Shown: positions 34,513-43,060 of the stretch, in pieces
Position numbering within the stretch: the stretch's first letter is position 1
Layout: every line of letters starts with the position of its first letter
From: Novosphingobium sp. B1
Lineage (GTDB): Bacteria > Pseudomonadota > Alphaproteobacteria > Sphingomonadales > Sphingomonadaceae
Direction: 5' to 3'
Assembly: GCF_900176395.1 (NCBI RefSeq)
Contig: NZ_FWXL01000007.1
Span: 171,533-235,532 of the forward strand
Length of the DNA stretch: 64,000 nt
Made by a program: the position numbers and the translations under genes
Notes under the pieces: model-generated
Databases searched by the model: none
What the model was told of the DNA's origin: nothing
The model's input: the letters and a program-made list of their open reading frames with translations, nothing else

Positions 34513-35406
34513 CTAGGCGGGCTTGCCCTCGCCCAGCCTTGCCAGCACGAGTGCCGCGCCGACCAGCGCCATGCCGATGGCGTCGGGCAGCGCGAGCAAT
34601 TCGCCGAACGAGAGCCAGCCGACCAGGACCGAGACCGCCGGCTGCGTGAGCAGGACCAGCCCGATCACCAGCGGCGGGAAGTGGCCAAGCGAATAGACCA
34701 GCAGGCCCTGACCCACGATCTGGCTGGCCAGCATCAGCCCGATCAGCGGCCACCAGTTCTGCGCCAGCACCGGCTCGCCCATGGCCAGTGCGGTGCCGAG
34801 CATGACCGGGCACCCGGCAAGGCTTGACCAGAACAGCAGGCTCCACGGCCGCAGCCGCCCACGCACGTTCTGCACCAGCAGGATATAGACCACGTAGAAC
34901 AGCCCGGCGAGAATGCAGAACAGGTCTCCGGCCAGCGTGCGTGCATCGATTTCCATCGAGCGGCCCAGCAGCAGACCGGCGCCACTCAGCGCCATCGCCA
35001 CGGCGGCAAATTCGCGGAGGTGCGGGCGGCGATGCATCGTCACCAGGCCCCAGACCATTAGGATCACGCTGCCCGAATTGCCGAACAGCGTGGCGTTGCC
35101 GAGCTTGGTTCGCTCGATCCCGACATGCCAACTGGCAAGATCGAGCGCGAAGACGATGCCGGCGGCAAGAAGGATCAGCCAGTCCTTGCGCGGATAGCCA
35201 CGCAGCGGCTCCTTCCCGCGCCACGCGAACAGCGCAAGGAGGGGGAGGGCAAGGGCCAGCCGCCAGAAACCCGCCGAAACCGGGCCGCTGTCGGCGATCC
35301 GCACGAACCACGGGCCCAGCGCGAGAGCAACGTTTCCTGTCAGCAGCGCAAGGAAATGCTTGGGAGTGGGACGAATTGACAGGTCTGCGTCACTTGAATT
35401 CGTCAT
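34513..35406 (-). CDS. EamA/DMT-superfamily transporter
   Basis: A drug/metabolite-type transporter of 297 residues with ten predicted transmembrane helices arranged as two EamA repeats (about 12-145 and 155-290). 'LALALPLLALFAWRGKEPLR' and 'GNSGSVILMVWGLVTM' are in the first half; 'GQGLLVYSLGHFPPLVIGLVLLTQPAVSVLVGWL' shows the typical end of the second half. The substrate cannot be deduced. It is convergent with nadA (2-base gap) and divergent from the Old Yellow Enzyme gene. Confidence 0.87.
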   Translation of the reverse strand: MTNSSDADLSIRPTPKHFLALLTGNVALALGPWFVRIADSGPVSAGFWRLALALPLLALFAWRGKEPLRGYPRKDWLILLAAGIVFALDLASWHVGIERTKLGNATLFGNSGSVILMVWGLVTMHRRPHLREFAAVAMALSGAGLLLGRSMEIDARTLAGDLFCILAGLFYVVYILLVQNVRGRLRPWSLLFWSSLAGCPVMLGTALAMGEPVLAQNWWPLIGLMLASQIVGQGLLVYSLGHFPPLVIGLVLLTQPAVSVLVGWLSFGELLALPDAIGMALVGAALVLARLGEGKPA

Positions 35407-35473
35407 GGGCGCAGCCTAATCCAGTTGCAAAGCGAAACCTAGCGTGTCGCTGATCTACTGAAAGGCCTCTAGC

Positions 35474-36577
35474 ATGCACGATCCGTTGTTCCAGCCCCTC
35501 AGCCTTGGTGCCATCGAAGCGCCCAACCGCATTGTCATGGCCCCCCTGACGCGCGGCCGCGCCACGGCTGAAGGCGTGCCGACGCCGATCATGGTGGAAT
35601 ATTATCGCCAGCGCGCCAGCGCCGGCCTGATCATTTCGGAAGCCACCGGCATCAGCCGCGAAGGGCTGGGTTGGCCAAGCGCACCGGGCATCTGGACCGA
35701 CGAGCAGACCGAGGCGTGGAAGCCTGTTGTCGAGGCGGTCCATGCCGCAGGTGGCCGGATCGTGATGCAGCTGTGGCACATGGGCCGCATCGTCCATCCC
35801 TATTTCCTTGGCGGGCAGCCGCCCATCTCAGCATCGGCCACTCGCGCCCCCGGTGACGCCCACACGCCCGAAGGCAAGAAGGAATTCGTGACCGCGCGTC
35901 CCCTGCCGCTGGAGGAAATGCCGCGCCTGCTCGACGACTACACGCGCGCTGCCGAGAACGCGAAGAAGGCCGGGTTCGACGGCGTGCAGCTTCATGCTGC
36001 CAATGGCTACCTGATCGACCAGTTCCTGCGCGATGGCAGCAACCTTCGCGACGACGACTACGGCGGCACACCCCAGAACCGCGCGCGCCTGCTGCGCGAA
36101 GTGACCGAGCGCCTGATCGCGGTATGGGGCAAGGACCGCGTCTCCGTCCGCCTCTCGCCCAACGGCGATTCGCAAGGCGTGGACGACAGCAATCCCGAAG
36201 CCACCTTCGGCGAAGCTGCGCGCGTACTGCAGGAGCTTGGCATCGGCTTCCTCGAACTGCGCCAGCCGGGACCGGACGGCACGTTCGGCAATACCGACGT
36301 ACCGCAGCAGGATGGCCTGATCCGCTCAATCTACACGGGGCCACTGGTGCTCAACAGCGACTACACGCCCGAACAGGCTGCCGCCGATGTCGCTTCGGGC
36401 CGCGCCGACGCAATCAGCTTCGGTCGTCCGTTCATCTCGAACCCCGATCTTGTCGAGCGCATCCAGGCGGGCGCGCATATCAACCCGAACAAGGGGGTGC
36501 CGCAGACATGGTATTTCCCGGGCGAGGTCGGCTATACGGACTATCCGACGCTGGCGGAGGAGACCGCTTCAGCCTGA
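35474..36577 (+). CDS. Alkene reductase of the Old Yellow Enzyme family (NemA-like)
   Basis: An FMN-dependent ene-reductase of 367 residues, a TIM barrel that reduces activated C=C bonds, nitro groups or maleimides with NADPH. It begins MHDPLFQPLSLGAIEAPNRIVMAPLTRGRA. Active-site pieces are 'MQLWHMGRIVHP' (about 100), 'VQLHAANGYLIDQFL' (about 175-190) and 'DDYGGTPQNRARLL'. The FMN phosphate loop is 'ADAISFGRPFISNPDLVERI'. The following CoA-ester lyase gene starts 14 bases later, so the pair may act in one catabolic route. Confidence 0.94.
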   Translation: MHDPLFQPLSLGAIEAPNRIVMAPLTRGRATAEGVPTPIMVEYYRQRASAGLIISEATGISREGLGWPSAPGIWTDEQTEAWKPVVEAVHAAGGRIVMQLWHMGRIVHPYFLGGQPPISASATRAPGDAHTPEGKKEFVTARPLPLEEMPRLLDDYTRAAENAKKAGFDGVQLHAANGYLIDQFLRDGSNLRDDDYGGTPQNRARLLREVTERLIAVWGKDRVSVRLSPNGDSQGVDDSNPEATFGEAARVLQELGIGFLELRQPGPDGTFGNTDVPQQDGLIRSIYTGPLVLNSDYTPEQAAADVASGRADAISFGRPFISNPDLVERIQAGAHINPNKGVPQTWYFPGEVGYTDYPTLAEETASA

Positions 36578-36591
36578 TGGAGTAATTCTGC

Positions 36592-37473
36592 ATGCCCCCC
36601 AGATCGTGGCTCTTCGTTCCCGGTGACAGCGAGAAGAAGCTGGGCAAGGCCATGACGACGGGGGCGCATGCGATCATCGTCGATCTCGAGGACGCGGTTG
36701 CGCAAGGCGCCAAGCCGCAGGCCCGCGTCCTCGCCCGGGAATGGCTTTCCGCGCACCGCCAGCACGTGACCGAGAACCGCCCGGTGGCCCGCTGGGTGCG
36801 CATCAATGCCATCGATACGGGCATGTGGCGCGATGACCTGGCCGTGGTCATGGCCGGCGCGCCGGACGGGGTCATGCTGCCAAAGTGCGAAGGGCCCGAG
36901 CAGATCCGCATGCTCGCGGCCGAGATCTATGAGCTTGAGCAACGCAACCGCGTGGCCAATGGCGCGACCCGAATCCTGCCGCTGGTCAGCGAAACCGCCA
37001 GGTCGGCGCTGACCATTCCTGCCTATGTCGACGCGCCGATGCCCCGCCTGGCTGGCCTGACCTGGGGAGCCGAAGATCTTTCGGCGGTGCTCGGCGCGAG
37101 CCGCAAGCGTGACACCGGCGGCGCATGGACCGACGCCTTTCGCTTCATCCGCGCACAATGCCTGCTGACCTCGCACGCCAAGGGAGTCTGGGCGATAGAC
37201 ACCCTGCACGACGATTTCCGGGACGAGGATGGCACTCGCCGTGCAGCCGAAGCGGCCAAGGCCGATGGCTTTACCGGGATGCTGGCGATCCATCCCTCAC
37301 AGGTGCAGATCATCAACACTGCCTTCGCGCCAACCGCGGCCGAACTGTCCGAAGCCGAGGCGATCGTCGCGCTGTTTGCTGCCAGCCCTCATGCCGGGAC
37401 ACTGCAATACAATGGTCGCATGATCGACCAGCCGCATCTGCGGATGGCGCGGCAGCTACTGGGTATCGGCTGA
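36592..37473 (+). CDS. CoA ester lyase, HpcH/HpaI (citrate lyase beta-like) family
   Basis: A class II aldolase-fold lyase of 293 residues acting on malyl-, citramalyl- or similar CoA esters. It starts MPPRSWLFVPGDSEKKLGKA, contains 'AIIVDLEDAVAQGAK' with the metal-binding acidic residue, 'VMLPKCEGPEQI', and 'LTWGAEDLSAVLGA' with the second metal ligand. 'GFTGMLAIHPSQVQIIN' near the end is typical of CitE-like proteins. Close linkage with the ene-reductase suggests a shared pathway, but the physiological substrate is unknown. Confidence 0.9.
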   Translation: MPPRSWLFVPGDSEKKLGKAMTTGAHAIIVDLEDAVAQGAKPQARVLAREWLSAHRQHVTENRPVARWVRINAIDTGMWRDDLAVVMAGAPDGVMLPKCEGPEQIRMLAAEIYELEQRNRVANGATRILPLVSETARSALTIPAYVDAPMPRLAGLTWGAEDLSAVLGASRKRDTGGAWTDAFRFIRAQCLLTSHAKGVWAIDTLHDDFRDEDGTRRAAEAAKADGFTGMLAIHPSQVQIINTAFAPTAAELSEAEAIVALFAASPHAGTLQYNGRMIDQPHLRMARQLLGIG

Positions 37474-37758
37474 AGCGGCAGCAGGAGCCGCAGGGGAGGG
37501 GGCTGCCGCCGCAGGGGCGGCTTCGGCCTCTGCCGGCTCGGCCGCGCTCGTCGCCTGCGCGGACGAAGACGCCCTTGCCTTGGGCAGGACCGGCGCCAGC
37601 GGCGGTGATGCCGTGGACGTGTCGAGATCGATCATGTCGTCCGAAATCGATCCGGGCAGCACTTCGCCGCTGACTGCGGCGCCATCGCCCTTGTCTGCCG
37701 TCTTTTCACAACCGGCGAGCAGCAAACCAACGGCAAGAAAGAGCGAACGCGTGTTCAT
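37456..37758 (-). CDS. Small hypothetical lipoprotein
   Basis: A 100-residue protein starting [19 protein letters not shown]. The lipobox LLAGC places the lipidated cysteine at residue 17. The rest is low-complexity Ala/Pro/Ser/Glu with no domain; '[21 protein letters not shown]' is the only less repetitive part. The ATG overlaps the lipB stop (ATGA), so it is probably translated with lipB. Its 3' end overlaps the convergent lyase gene by 18 bases. Function unknown. Confidence 0.72.
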   Translation of the reverse strand: MNTRSLFLAVGLLLAGCEKTADKGDGAAVSGEVLPGSISDDMIDLDTSTASPPLAPVLPKARASSSAQATSAAEPAEAEAAPAAAAPSPAAPAAASADTQ

Positions 37759-38423
37759 GCAGCCTCCGGTGGGCAGGGCGTGGCGAGCCGGGCAAGAAAC
37801 GTGGGCAACTGCGCCAGCATAGCCTCGTCCCACTCCGCAGGGCTGACATCATGGCCCAGTGCGGCGAGGCTGGTAACGCCGAACTCTTCGATCCCGCAAG
37901 GCACGATGCCACTGAAGTGGGAGAGGTCTGGCGAGAGATTGACGGAAAATCCATGCATCGTGACCCAGCGGCGGATGCGCACGCCGATGGCGCCGATCTT
38001 GGCCTCCCGACCATCAGCCCCGCGCGTCCAGATGCCGACGCGGCCTTGGGAACGCCACGATTCTACCCCGAACCCTGCAAGCGTATCGATCACCCAGCCT
38101 TCAAGCGCATGGACGAAGCCGCGAACGTCGCGCGCGCGGGTCCTGAGATCGAGCAGGACATAGCCGATGCGCTGGCCCGGGCCGTGATAGGTATAACGCC
38201 CGCCCCGGCCAGCCTCGACCACTTCGAAGCGCGGATCGAGCAGTTCCTCGGGGGCCGCGCTGGTGCCTGCGGTGTAGACCGGCGGGTGTTCGAGCAGCCA
38301 GATCAGCTCACCCGCCGTGCCTTCGGCAATAGCGGCGTTTCGCCCGGTCATTTCGTCGAGCGCAGTGCGATAGGGGACCTGCTGGTCCGATCGCCTGATC
38401 TCTATCGTGTCCGGTGCGCTCAT
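37755..38423 (-). CDS. lipB: Lipoyl(octanoyl) transferase LipB
   Basis: Moves an octanoyl group from acyl carrier protein to the lipoyl domains of dehydrogenase complexes. The protein is 222 residues from [15 protein letters not shown]. '[17 protein letters not shown]' and '[22 protein letters not shown]' form the substrate pocket. The catalytic lysine is in '[21 protein letters not shown]' and the catalytic cysteine in '[15 protein letters not shown]'. It is the first gene of a small operon with the lipoprotein gene that follows. lipA is not nearby. Confidence 0.95.
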   Translation of the reverse strand: MSAPDTIEIRRSDQQVPYRTALDEMTGRNAAIAEGTAGELIWLLEHPPVYTAGTSAAPEELLDPRFEVVEAGRGGRYTYHGPGQRIGYVLLDLRTRARDVRGFVHALEGWVIDTLAGFGVESWRSQGRVGIWTRGADGREAKIGAIGVRIRRWVTMHGFSVNLSPDLSHFSGIVPCGIEEFGVTSLAALGHDVSPAEWDEAMLAQLPTFLARLATPCPPEAA

Positions 38424-38530
38424 GTTCGATGCGCATGGCGCAGTCCGCGCCGGGCTGCAAGTGCCGTCGCCCATCTTGGCCTTACGGGAGGGTTCGACAG
38501 AGGACCGGTTTCGCTGCTAGGAACACGCTC

Positions 38531-39352
38531 ATGACGCCCCGCCTGGACAGCAGCCTCGCCTGGAAAACCGCAACCCGCCTCGTAGCGACCAATCGTGATG
38601 TGCTCATCGCGATTGCCGGCGTCTTCTTCCTTCTGCCCGGCCTCGCCTTCTCGGTGTTCGTTCCCGAACCGCAGATGGCGCCAGGCACCCCGCCGCGCGA
38701 GATGATGGAGGCCATGACAGAAGCATGGGCCTCGTCGATGCCGCTGTTGATCGTGGTGACGCTGCTGCAGATGGCGGGCACCGTGACCATGCTGATCGTG
38801 ATGACCGACCCGGCACGGCCCACGGTCCGTCAGGCAATCGCCCAGGGCTTCCGCGCGCTCGGCCCTTATGTTCTGGCGCAGATCGTGGTCGGACTGGCGC
38901 TCGGCATGAGCTTTCTCGTGCTGGTCAGCGCCGCAGCCCTCACCGGGCTGAAGGCGCTGGGCGCGATTGCCATTGTCGCGGCGTTTCTGGCGATGATCTG
39001 GTGCAGCGTGCGCATGGCGCTTGTTGCCCCTGTGCTTGCCATCGAATCCGAACGCAATCCGATCCAGGCGCTGCGCCGTTCGTGGAACCTGACCAGGGGC
39101 AATTCCGGGCGCCTGCTGGGCTTCTTCGTGCTTGCCGGGCTGCTCTTCGCCGTCGTCTATGGTCTGATCATGATGCTGGTCGGCGTCGTGCTGGTGCTCA
39201 TGACCGGCGGTAACCTGCAACAGGTGCTGACTGCCGCCGTTTCCGGCGCCCTTACCTCGGGCGCGCTGGTGTATTTCGTGGCGATGCTGGCGGCGGTCTA
39301 CCGGCAGATGGCCGGCGAACCGGCCCAGGCCTACCAGACCATCTTCGACTGA
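38531..39352 (+). CDS. Multi-pass membrane protein, possibly glycerophosphodiesterase membrane-domain type
   Basis: A 273-residue membrane protein with six or so hydrophobic helices, for example 'DVLIAIAGVFFLLPGLAFSVF' and 'LLGFFVLAGLLFAVVYGLIMMLVGVVLVLM'. The segment 'RMALVAPVLAIESERNPIQALRRSWNLTRGNSGRLLGF' is the pattern seen in glycerophosphoryl-diester-phosphodiesterase membrane-domain proteins (an amphipathic loop 'ALRRSWxLT'). No catalytic domain is attached. Such proteins may organise membranes; this is uncertain. It is divergent from lipB. Confidence 0.72.
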   Translation: MTPRLDSSLAWKTATRLVATNRDVLIAIAGVFFLLPGLAFSVFVPEPQMAPGTPPREMMEAMTEAWASSMPLLIVVTLLQMAGTVTMLIVMTDPARPTVRQAIAQGFRALGPYVLAQIVVGLALGMSFLVLVSAAALTGLKALGAIAIVAAFLAMIWCSVRMALVAPVLAIESERNPIQALRRSWNLTRGNSGRLLGFFVLAGLLFAVVYGLIMMLVGVVLVLMTGGNLQQVLTAAVSGALTSGALVYFVAMLAAVYRQMAGEPAQAYQTIFD

Positions 39353-39398
39353 ACCGGCGTGCTGACAGGCAGCGTGCCGATGGGCAATGCGCTGCCGG

Positions 39399-40025
39399 TT
39401 ATTCCTTCCAGCCCCAGCTTATGACGCAAGGCGGAACGTTGAGCGGTTCGAAGCCCTTGTCGATGCGGCGGAAGAACTGCCCCATCAGATCGCGCGCGCG
39501 CGCGGTGTACTGATAGACGAGGAATGCACCACCGGGACGCAACACGCGGTGCGTGGCACCCATGATCGCCGGGCCGACGCCTTCGGGCAGGGTCGAGAAC
39601 GGCAAGCCCGACAGCACGTAGTCGGCATGCTCGAAGCCGTGCGCGCGGACGATTTCCTCGACATCGGTGGCCGAGCCGTGGACCGCGGTGAAGCGGCTGT
39701 CGCCGATGGTCTTCTGCAGATAGCTGATGAAATCGGGGTTCGTGTCGATCACGATCAACCGTCCATCGCGGCGCAGCTTTTCCAGCACCGGGCGGCAGAA
39801 CGTGCCCACGCCCGGACCGTATTCAACGAAAAGCTGGCACGATTGCCAATCCACCTTGGACAGCACCCGCTCGATCGTGCGCCCGGATGACGGCACGATT
39901 GCGCCCACCATGCCGGGATGCTTGAGGAAGCCCTTGAAGAAGACGCCGGCCGGGCCGAGCATGCTTTCCGCTTTGCGCCGAGCCCGCTGAATGAAAGGCT
40001 CGCGCGCCGCCTGGGTCGAAGTCAT
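39399..40025 (-). CDS. Class I SAM-dependent methyltransferase, probable phospholipid N-methyltransferase type
   Basis: A 208-residue methyltransferase. The glycine-rich SAM loop is 'FVEYGPGVGTFCRPVL' (about 66-80), followed by 'LIVIDTNPDFISYL' and 'ADYVLSGLPFSTLPEGV', the motif-IV region. The basic, hydrophobic N-terminus ('RRKAESMLGPAGVFFKGFLKHPGMVGAIVPSS') resembles PmtA-like phosphatidylethanolamine N-methyltransferases that sit on the membrane. I consider that role likely but not proven; related proteins act on other substrates. It is divergent from the MFS transporter gene, 134 bases apart. Confidence 0.8.
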   Translation of the reverse strand: MTSTQAAREPFIQRARRKAESMLGPAGVFFKGFLKHPGMVGAIVPSSGRTIERVLSKVDWQSCQLFVEYGPGVGTFCRPVLEKLRRDGRLIVIDTNPDFISYLQKTIGDSRFTAVHGSATDVEEIVRAHGFEHADYVLSGLPFSTLPEGVGPAIMGATHRVLRPGGAFLVYQYTARARDLMGQFFRRIDKGFEPLNVPPCVISWGWKE

Positions 40026-40159
40026 TGTCGGGATCTGGTCCTCTGCCGGTCAAGCTCGATCAGAGCGGGTCGCAAATTTGCCACGCCATTGCAAGCGTTC
40101 AACAGAACTCCTACCGCAACGATCATGAACCTGCGGTGGAAAATCGGGCGGCAGACACG

Positions 40160-41482
40160 ATGATGGACGGACCAGTCAGGCTCCCGCGCGAGCGGATGGC
40201 ACTGCTTTTCGCGGTCATGCTGGTCACGGCGGCGGGCAACACCGCCATGCAGTCGGTCATGCCATCGATCGGCACGAGGCTGGGCATCGCCGACGTATGG
40301 GTAAGCCTTGCCTATTCGTGGTCGGCGCTGCTGTGGGTCATGCTCGCGCCATTCTGGGCGCGGCGTTCCGACCGGCGCGGCCGCAAGGCAATGATGGCGC
40401 TGGGCGTGTGCGGGTTCATCCTGTCGTTCGCGCTGTGCGGCACGGTACTGCATTTCGGGCTGGAAGGCGCGATCGGTGCCGGGTTGACGATGAGCCTGTT
40501 CGCGATTGCCCGCTCGTTCTACGGCACCTTCGGTTCCGCAGCGCCGCCTGCCGTCCAGGCCTATGTCGCCAGCCGCACGGATCGCGCTGAGCGGACCAAG
40601 GCCCTCTCGCTGGTCGCCTCGAGCTTCGGCCTTGGCACGGTGCTGGGTCCGGCATTGGCCCCGCTGATGATCCTTCCCGGGCTTGGCCTGATGGGCCCAT
40701 TCGCAATCTTCTCCCTGCTGGGCGGGATCGTGCTCGTGTTGCTGCGCACGCGCCTGCCCGACGACGACCCGCGCTTTGCCGCACGCGGCGAGGTGATGTC
40801 CTACCCCTTCAATGCCTCGTCCAATCCGCGCATCGTCGAGGACCATCCCGACGGCTCGCCCGACGAATTGCCTGCAGCCGAACCGCAGCATCAGGGTGCC
40901 GACCGCCTGCGCTGGACCGACCGGCGCCTGCGGCCCTGGCTGGCGGCGGGGCTGACCGGAGGCCACGCCCAGGCCATGCTGCTGGGCGTCATCGGCTTCC
41001 TGCTGCTCGATCGGCTTGGCCTGCGCGGCGATCCGGATGCTGGCGCCGGGCCAGTCGGGCTGGTGCTCATGGCCGGTGCCATCGCGACCCTGCTGGCGCA
41101 GTGGGGGCTGATCCCGATGCTCGGCCTCGGCCCGCGGGTCTCCACCCTGTGGGGCATGGGACTGGCCGCGATCGGCACGTTGCCCGTAGCGGTCGGCAAG
41201 GATCTGCACACCATCGCGGTGGGCTTTGCCATCGCCTCGCTCGGCTTCGGGATGTTTCGGCCCGGCTTCACCTCCGGCGCCAGCCTTGCGGTTTCGCCGG
41301 CCGAGCAGGGACAGTCGGCCGGGATCATCGCCTCGGTCAATGGTGCGGCCTACATCGCTGCGCCGGCCATCGGCGTTTCGCTGTACAATCATTCCCAGTG
41401 GCTCGCCTGGGGCGTGATCGAGGCGCTGACCATTGGTGCCGTCCTGATCGCGCTGCTGGCCATGGAGAAGGATCCCGCGTGA
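40160..41482 (+). CDS. Major facilitator superfamily transporter
   Basis: A 440-residue transporter with twelve predicted helices. The loop 2-3 signature is 'APFWARRSDRRGRKAMMALG' (about 72-92), typical of MFS. A long cytoplasmic loop between the two halves ('NASSNPRIVEDHPDGSPDELPAAEP') separates helices 6 and 7. The start MMDGPVRLPRERM is chosen. The substrate is unknown; homologous drug or lipid exporters share this layout. It lies upstream of the flippase gene with a 48-base gap on the same strand. Confidence 0.9.
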   Translation: MMDGPVRLPRERMALLFAVMLVTAAGNTAMQSVMPSIGTRLGIADVWVSLAYSWSALLWVMLAPFWARRSDRRGRKAMMALGVCGFILSFALCGTVLHFGLEGAIGAGLTMSLFAIARSFYGTFGSAAPPAVQAYVASRTDRAERTKALSLVASSFGLGTVLGPALAPLMILPGLGLMGPFAIFSLLGGIVLVLLRTRLPDDDPRFAARGEVMSYPFNASSNPRIVEDHPDGSPDELPAAEPQHQGADRLRWTDRRLRPWLAAGLTGGHAQAMLLGVIGFLLLDRLGLRGDPDAGAGPVGLVLMAGAIATLLAQWGLIPMLGLGPRVSTLWGMGLAAIGTLPVAVGKDLHTIAVGFAIASLGFGMFRPGFTSGASLAVSPAEQGQSAGIIASVNGAAYIAAPAIGVSLYNHSQWLAWGVIEALTIGAVLIALLAMEKDPA

Positions 41483-41530
41483 TCGGCGCACTTGCCAAGT
41501 GCCGCAAACCGCGCCAATCCGCGCGGACAT

Positions 41531-43060
41531 ATGCACGCACCCGGCAATTCCCGCACTAGCACGTCCCAGAGGGTCATCGCGCGGGGCGCCGGGTCGAACG
41601 CCCTCAGCTTCATCATCCGGTTCGCAGCCAGGGCTTCGTTCCTCTATGTCGGCGCGCGGCTTTACGGTGCGGTGAACTATGGCGTGTTCACCATGGCCAG
41701 CGCCATGGTCGAACTGGCCGTACCCGTGGCAAGCCTTGGCCTGCGCCGGATGATCTTTCCCTGGCTCGAGGAAGAGACACAGGGCGATGGCCTGGCGGCG
41801 AAGGCACGCCCGGCCACGCACGTTCTGCTGGATGCCCTGCTGCTGGCCATGTGCGCAGGCCTTGCGGTATCGCTGTTGCTGATCGCAGCAACGCGGCTGC
41901 TGCCCACAAGCGTCGCGTCCGACCAGCTCCGGCTCGCATTCGCGATTCTCGCTCCTGCCGTTCTGGGCCAGATCACGGGCGATATCGCGCTGGCCGCCAC
42001 CCGGTGGACCCACAAGATGCGCTACGAGGTGATCGCGCGCGGCCTGGTCGAACCCTATGTGCTGACGGGTGTTGCGCTCGCGGCGTGGTATCTTGGCCTC
42101 GAGCAAACCGGGATGCTGATCGGCTACTGGGCCGGATCGCTGGCCCTGGCGGGTTTTTCGGTGTGGAGCGCGCGGCATTGCCTCGGTTCGCTCCATCTGC
42201 GGCGTTGGCGGCCCGATCCTTCCGTCCTCGTCAGGCGCGCGCGCTCGCTGCTTCCGGCATCAGGCAGTGATTTCCTGACCAGCCTTGCCCAGCGCATCGA
42301 CCTCTATCTTGTCGGCTTCCTGCTCGGCGATGCGGCAGTCGGCGTCTATGGCGTGCTGCGCCAGCTCAAGACACCCATCGTGCAAGTGCGGCAGGCCTTC
42401 GACGGCATCCTGACGCCGCTCACCGCGCGCACGATGAAGGCCGACGGCGATGTGGCGACCGGCGAAGCCACCGCGGCGGCAACGCGCGTGATCCTGACGC
42501 TGCAACTGGGGGTCGTGCTGCTCATGGCAGCGGCGGGCGACGCCCTGCTCGACCTGTTCGGACAGCACTATGCCACCGGCTATCCCGCGCTGATCGCAAT
42601 GGTGCTGGCTGAGACGATAAACGGAGCCTTCGGCGTATCGGAACTGATTCTCTATTTCCGCCGGCCTGCGCTGGCGCTGCAGGTCAACCTGATCCTGATT
42701 CTGATTGCTGCGGGCGCCATTCCCCTGCTGGCGCCGACTTACGGCATTCTCGGCGCTTCGCTCGCCATGTTGCTGGCAGCGGTGGTCGCCGCGCTGATGC
42801 GGCGCTACTGGCTGGCGGGGCTTGGCGTGCGGCGGGACCCGCTCCACGCGCTCACGCCCGCGCTTGCAGCTGCAGCGGCAGTGCTGATCGGCAGTTATGC
42901 CGGCTGGGTGCTGCGCACGACAGTGTTCGAACATGCGCCGGTTGCTCTGGGCAAGGCGCTTGCCCCGACGATCGCGCTCATGCTTTACATCGGCTTCGTC
43001 ATGGTCTGGCGGCGGATGCGGCCCGGGGTGCTCTCGCTCGACCGTTATCGCGTCAGCTGA
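41531..43060 (+). CDS. Oligosaccharide/polysaccharide flippase-like membrane protein (MATE/MOP superfamily)
   Basis: A 509-residue protein with about fourteen transmembrane helices, in the Wzx-like polysaccharide transport family. 'NALSFIIRFAARASFLYVGARLYGAVNYGVFTMA' marks helix 1-2, and 'DFLTSLAQRIDLYLVGFLLGDAAVGVYGVLRQLK' is the internal repeat of such flippases. A TTG start at 41492 is possible, but ATG 41531 is preferred. Its substrate could be a lipid-linked sugar or a polar lipid. It is the nearest plus-strand gene to the inositol module and overlaps the end of the convergent phosphotransferase gene by 8 bases. Confidence 0.83.
   Translation: MHAPGNSRTSTSQRVIARGAGSNALSFIIRFAARASFLYVGARLYGAVNYGVFTMASAMVELAVPVASLGLRRMIFPWLEEETQGDGLAAKARPATHVLLDALLLAMCAGLAVSLLLIAATRLLPTSVASDQLRLAFAILAPAVLGQITGDIALAATRWTHKMRYEVIARGLVEPYVLTGVALAAWYLGLEQTGMLIGYWAGSLALAGFSVWSARHCLGSLHLRRWRPDPSVLVRRARSLLPASGSDFLTSLAQRIDLYLVGFLLGDAAVGVYGVLRQLKTPIVQVRQAFDGILTPLTARTMKADGDVATGEATAAATRVILTLQLGVVLLMAAAGDALLDLFGQHYATGYPALIAMVLAETINGAFGVSELILYFRRPALALQVNLILILIAAGAIPLLAPTYGILGASLAMLLAAVVAALMRRYWLAGLGVRRDPLHALTPALAAAAAVLIGSYAGWVLRTTVFEHAPVALGKALAPTIALMLYIGFVMVWRRMRPGVLSLDRYRVS

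Noticed and set aside
40022..42196. Long minus-strand frame opposite the MFS and flippase genes
   Set aside because: Its translation is low complexity; the plus-strand genes have clear transmembrane patterns.
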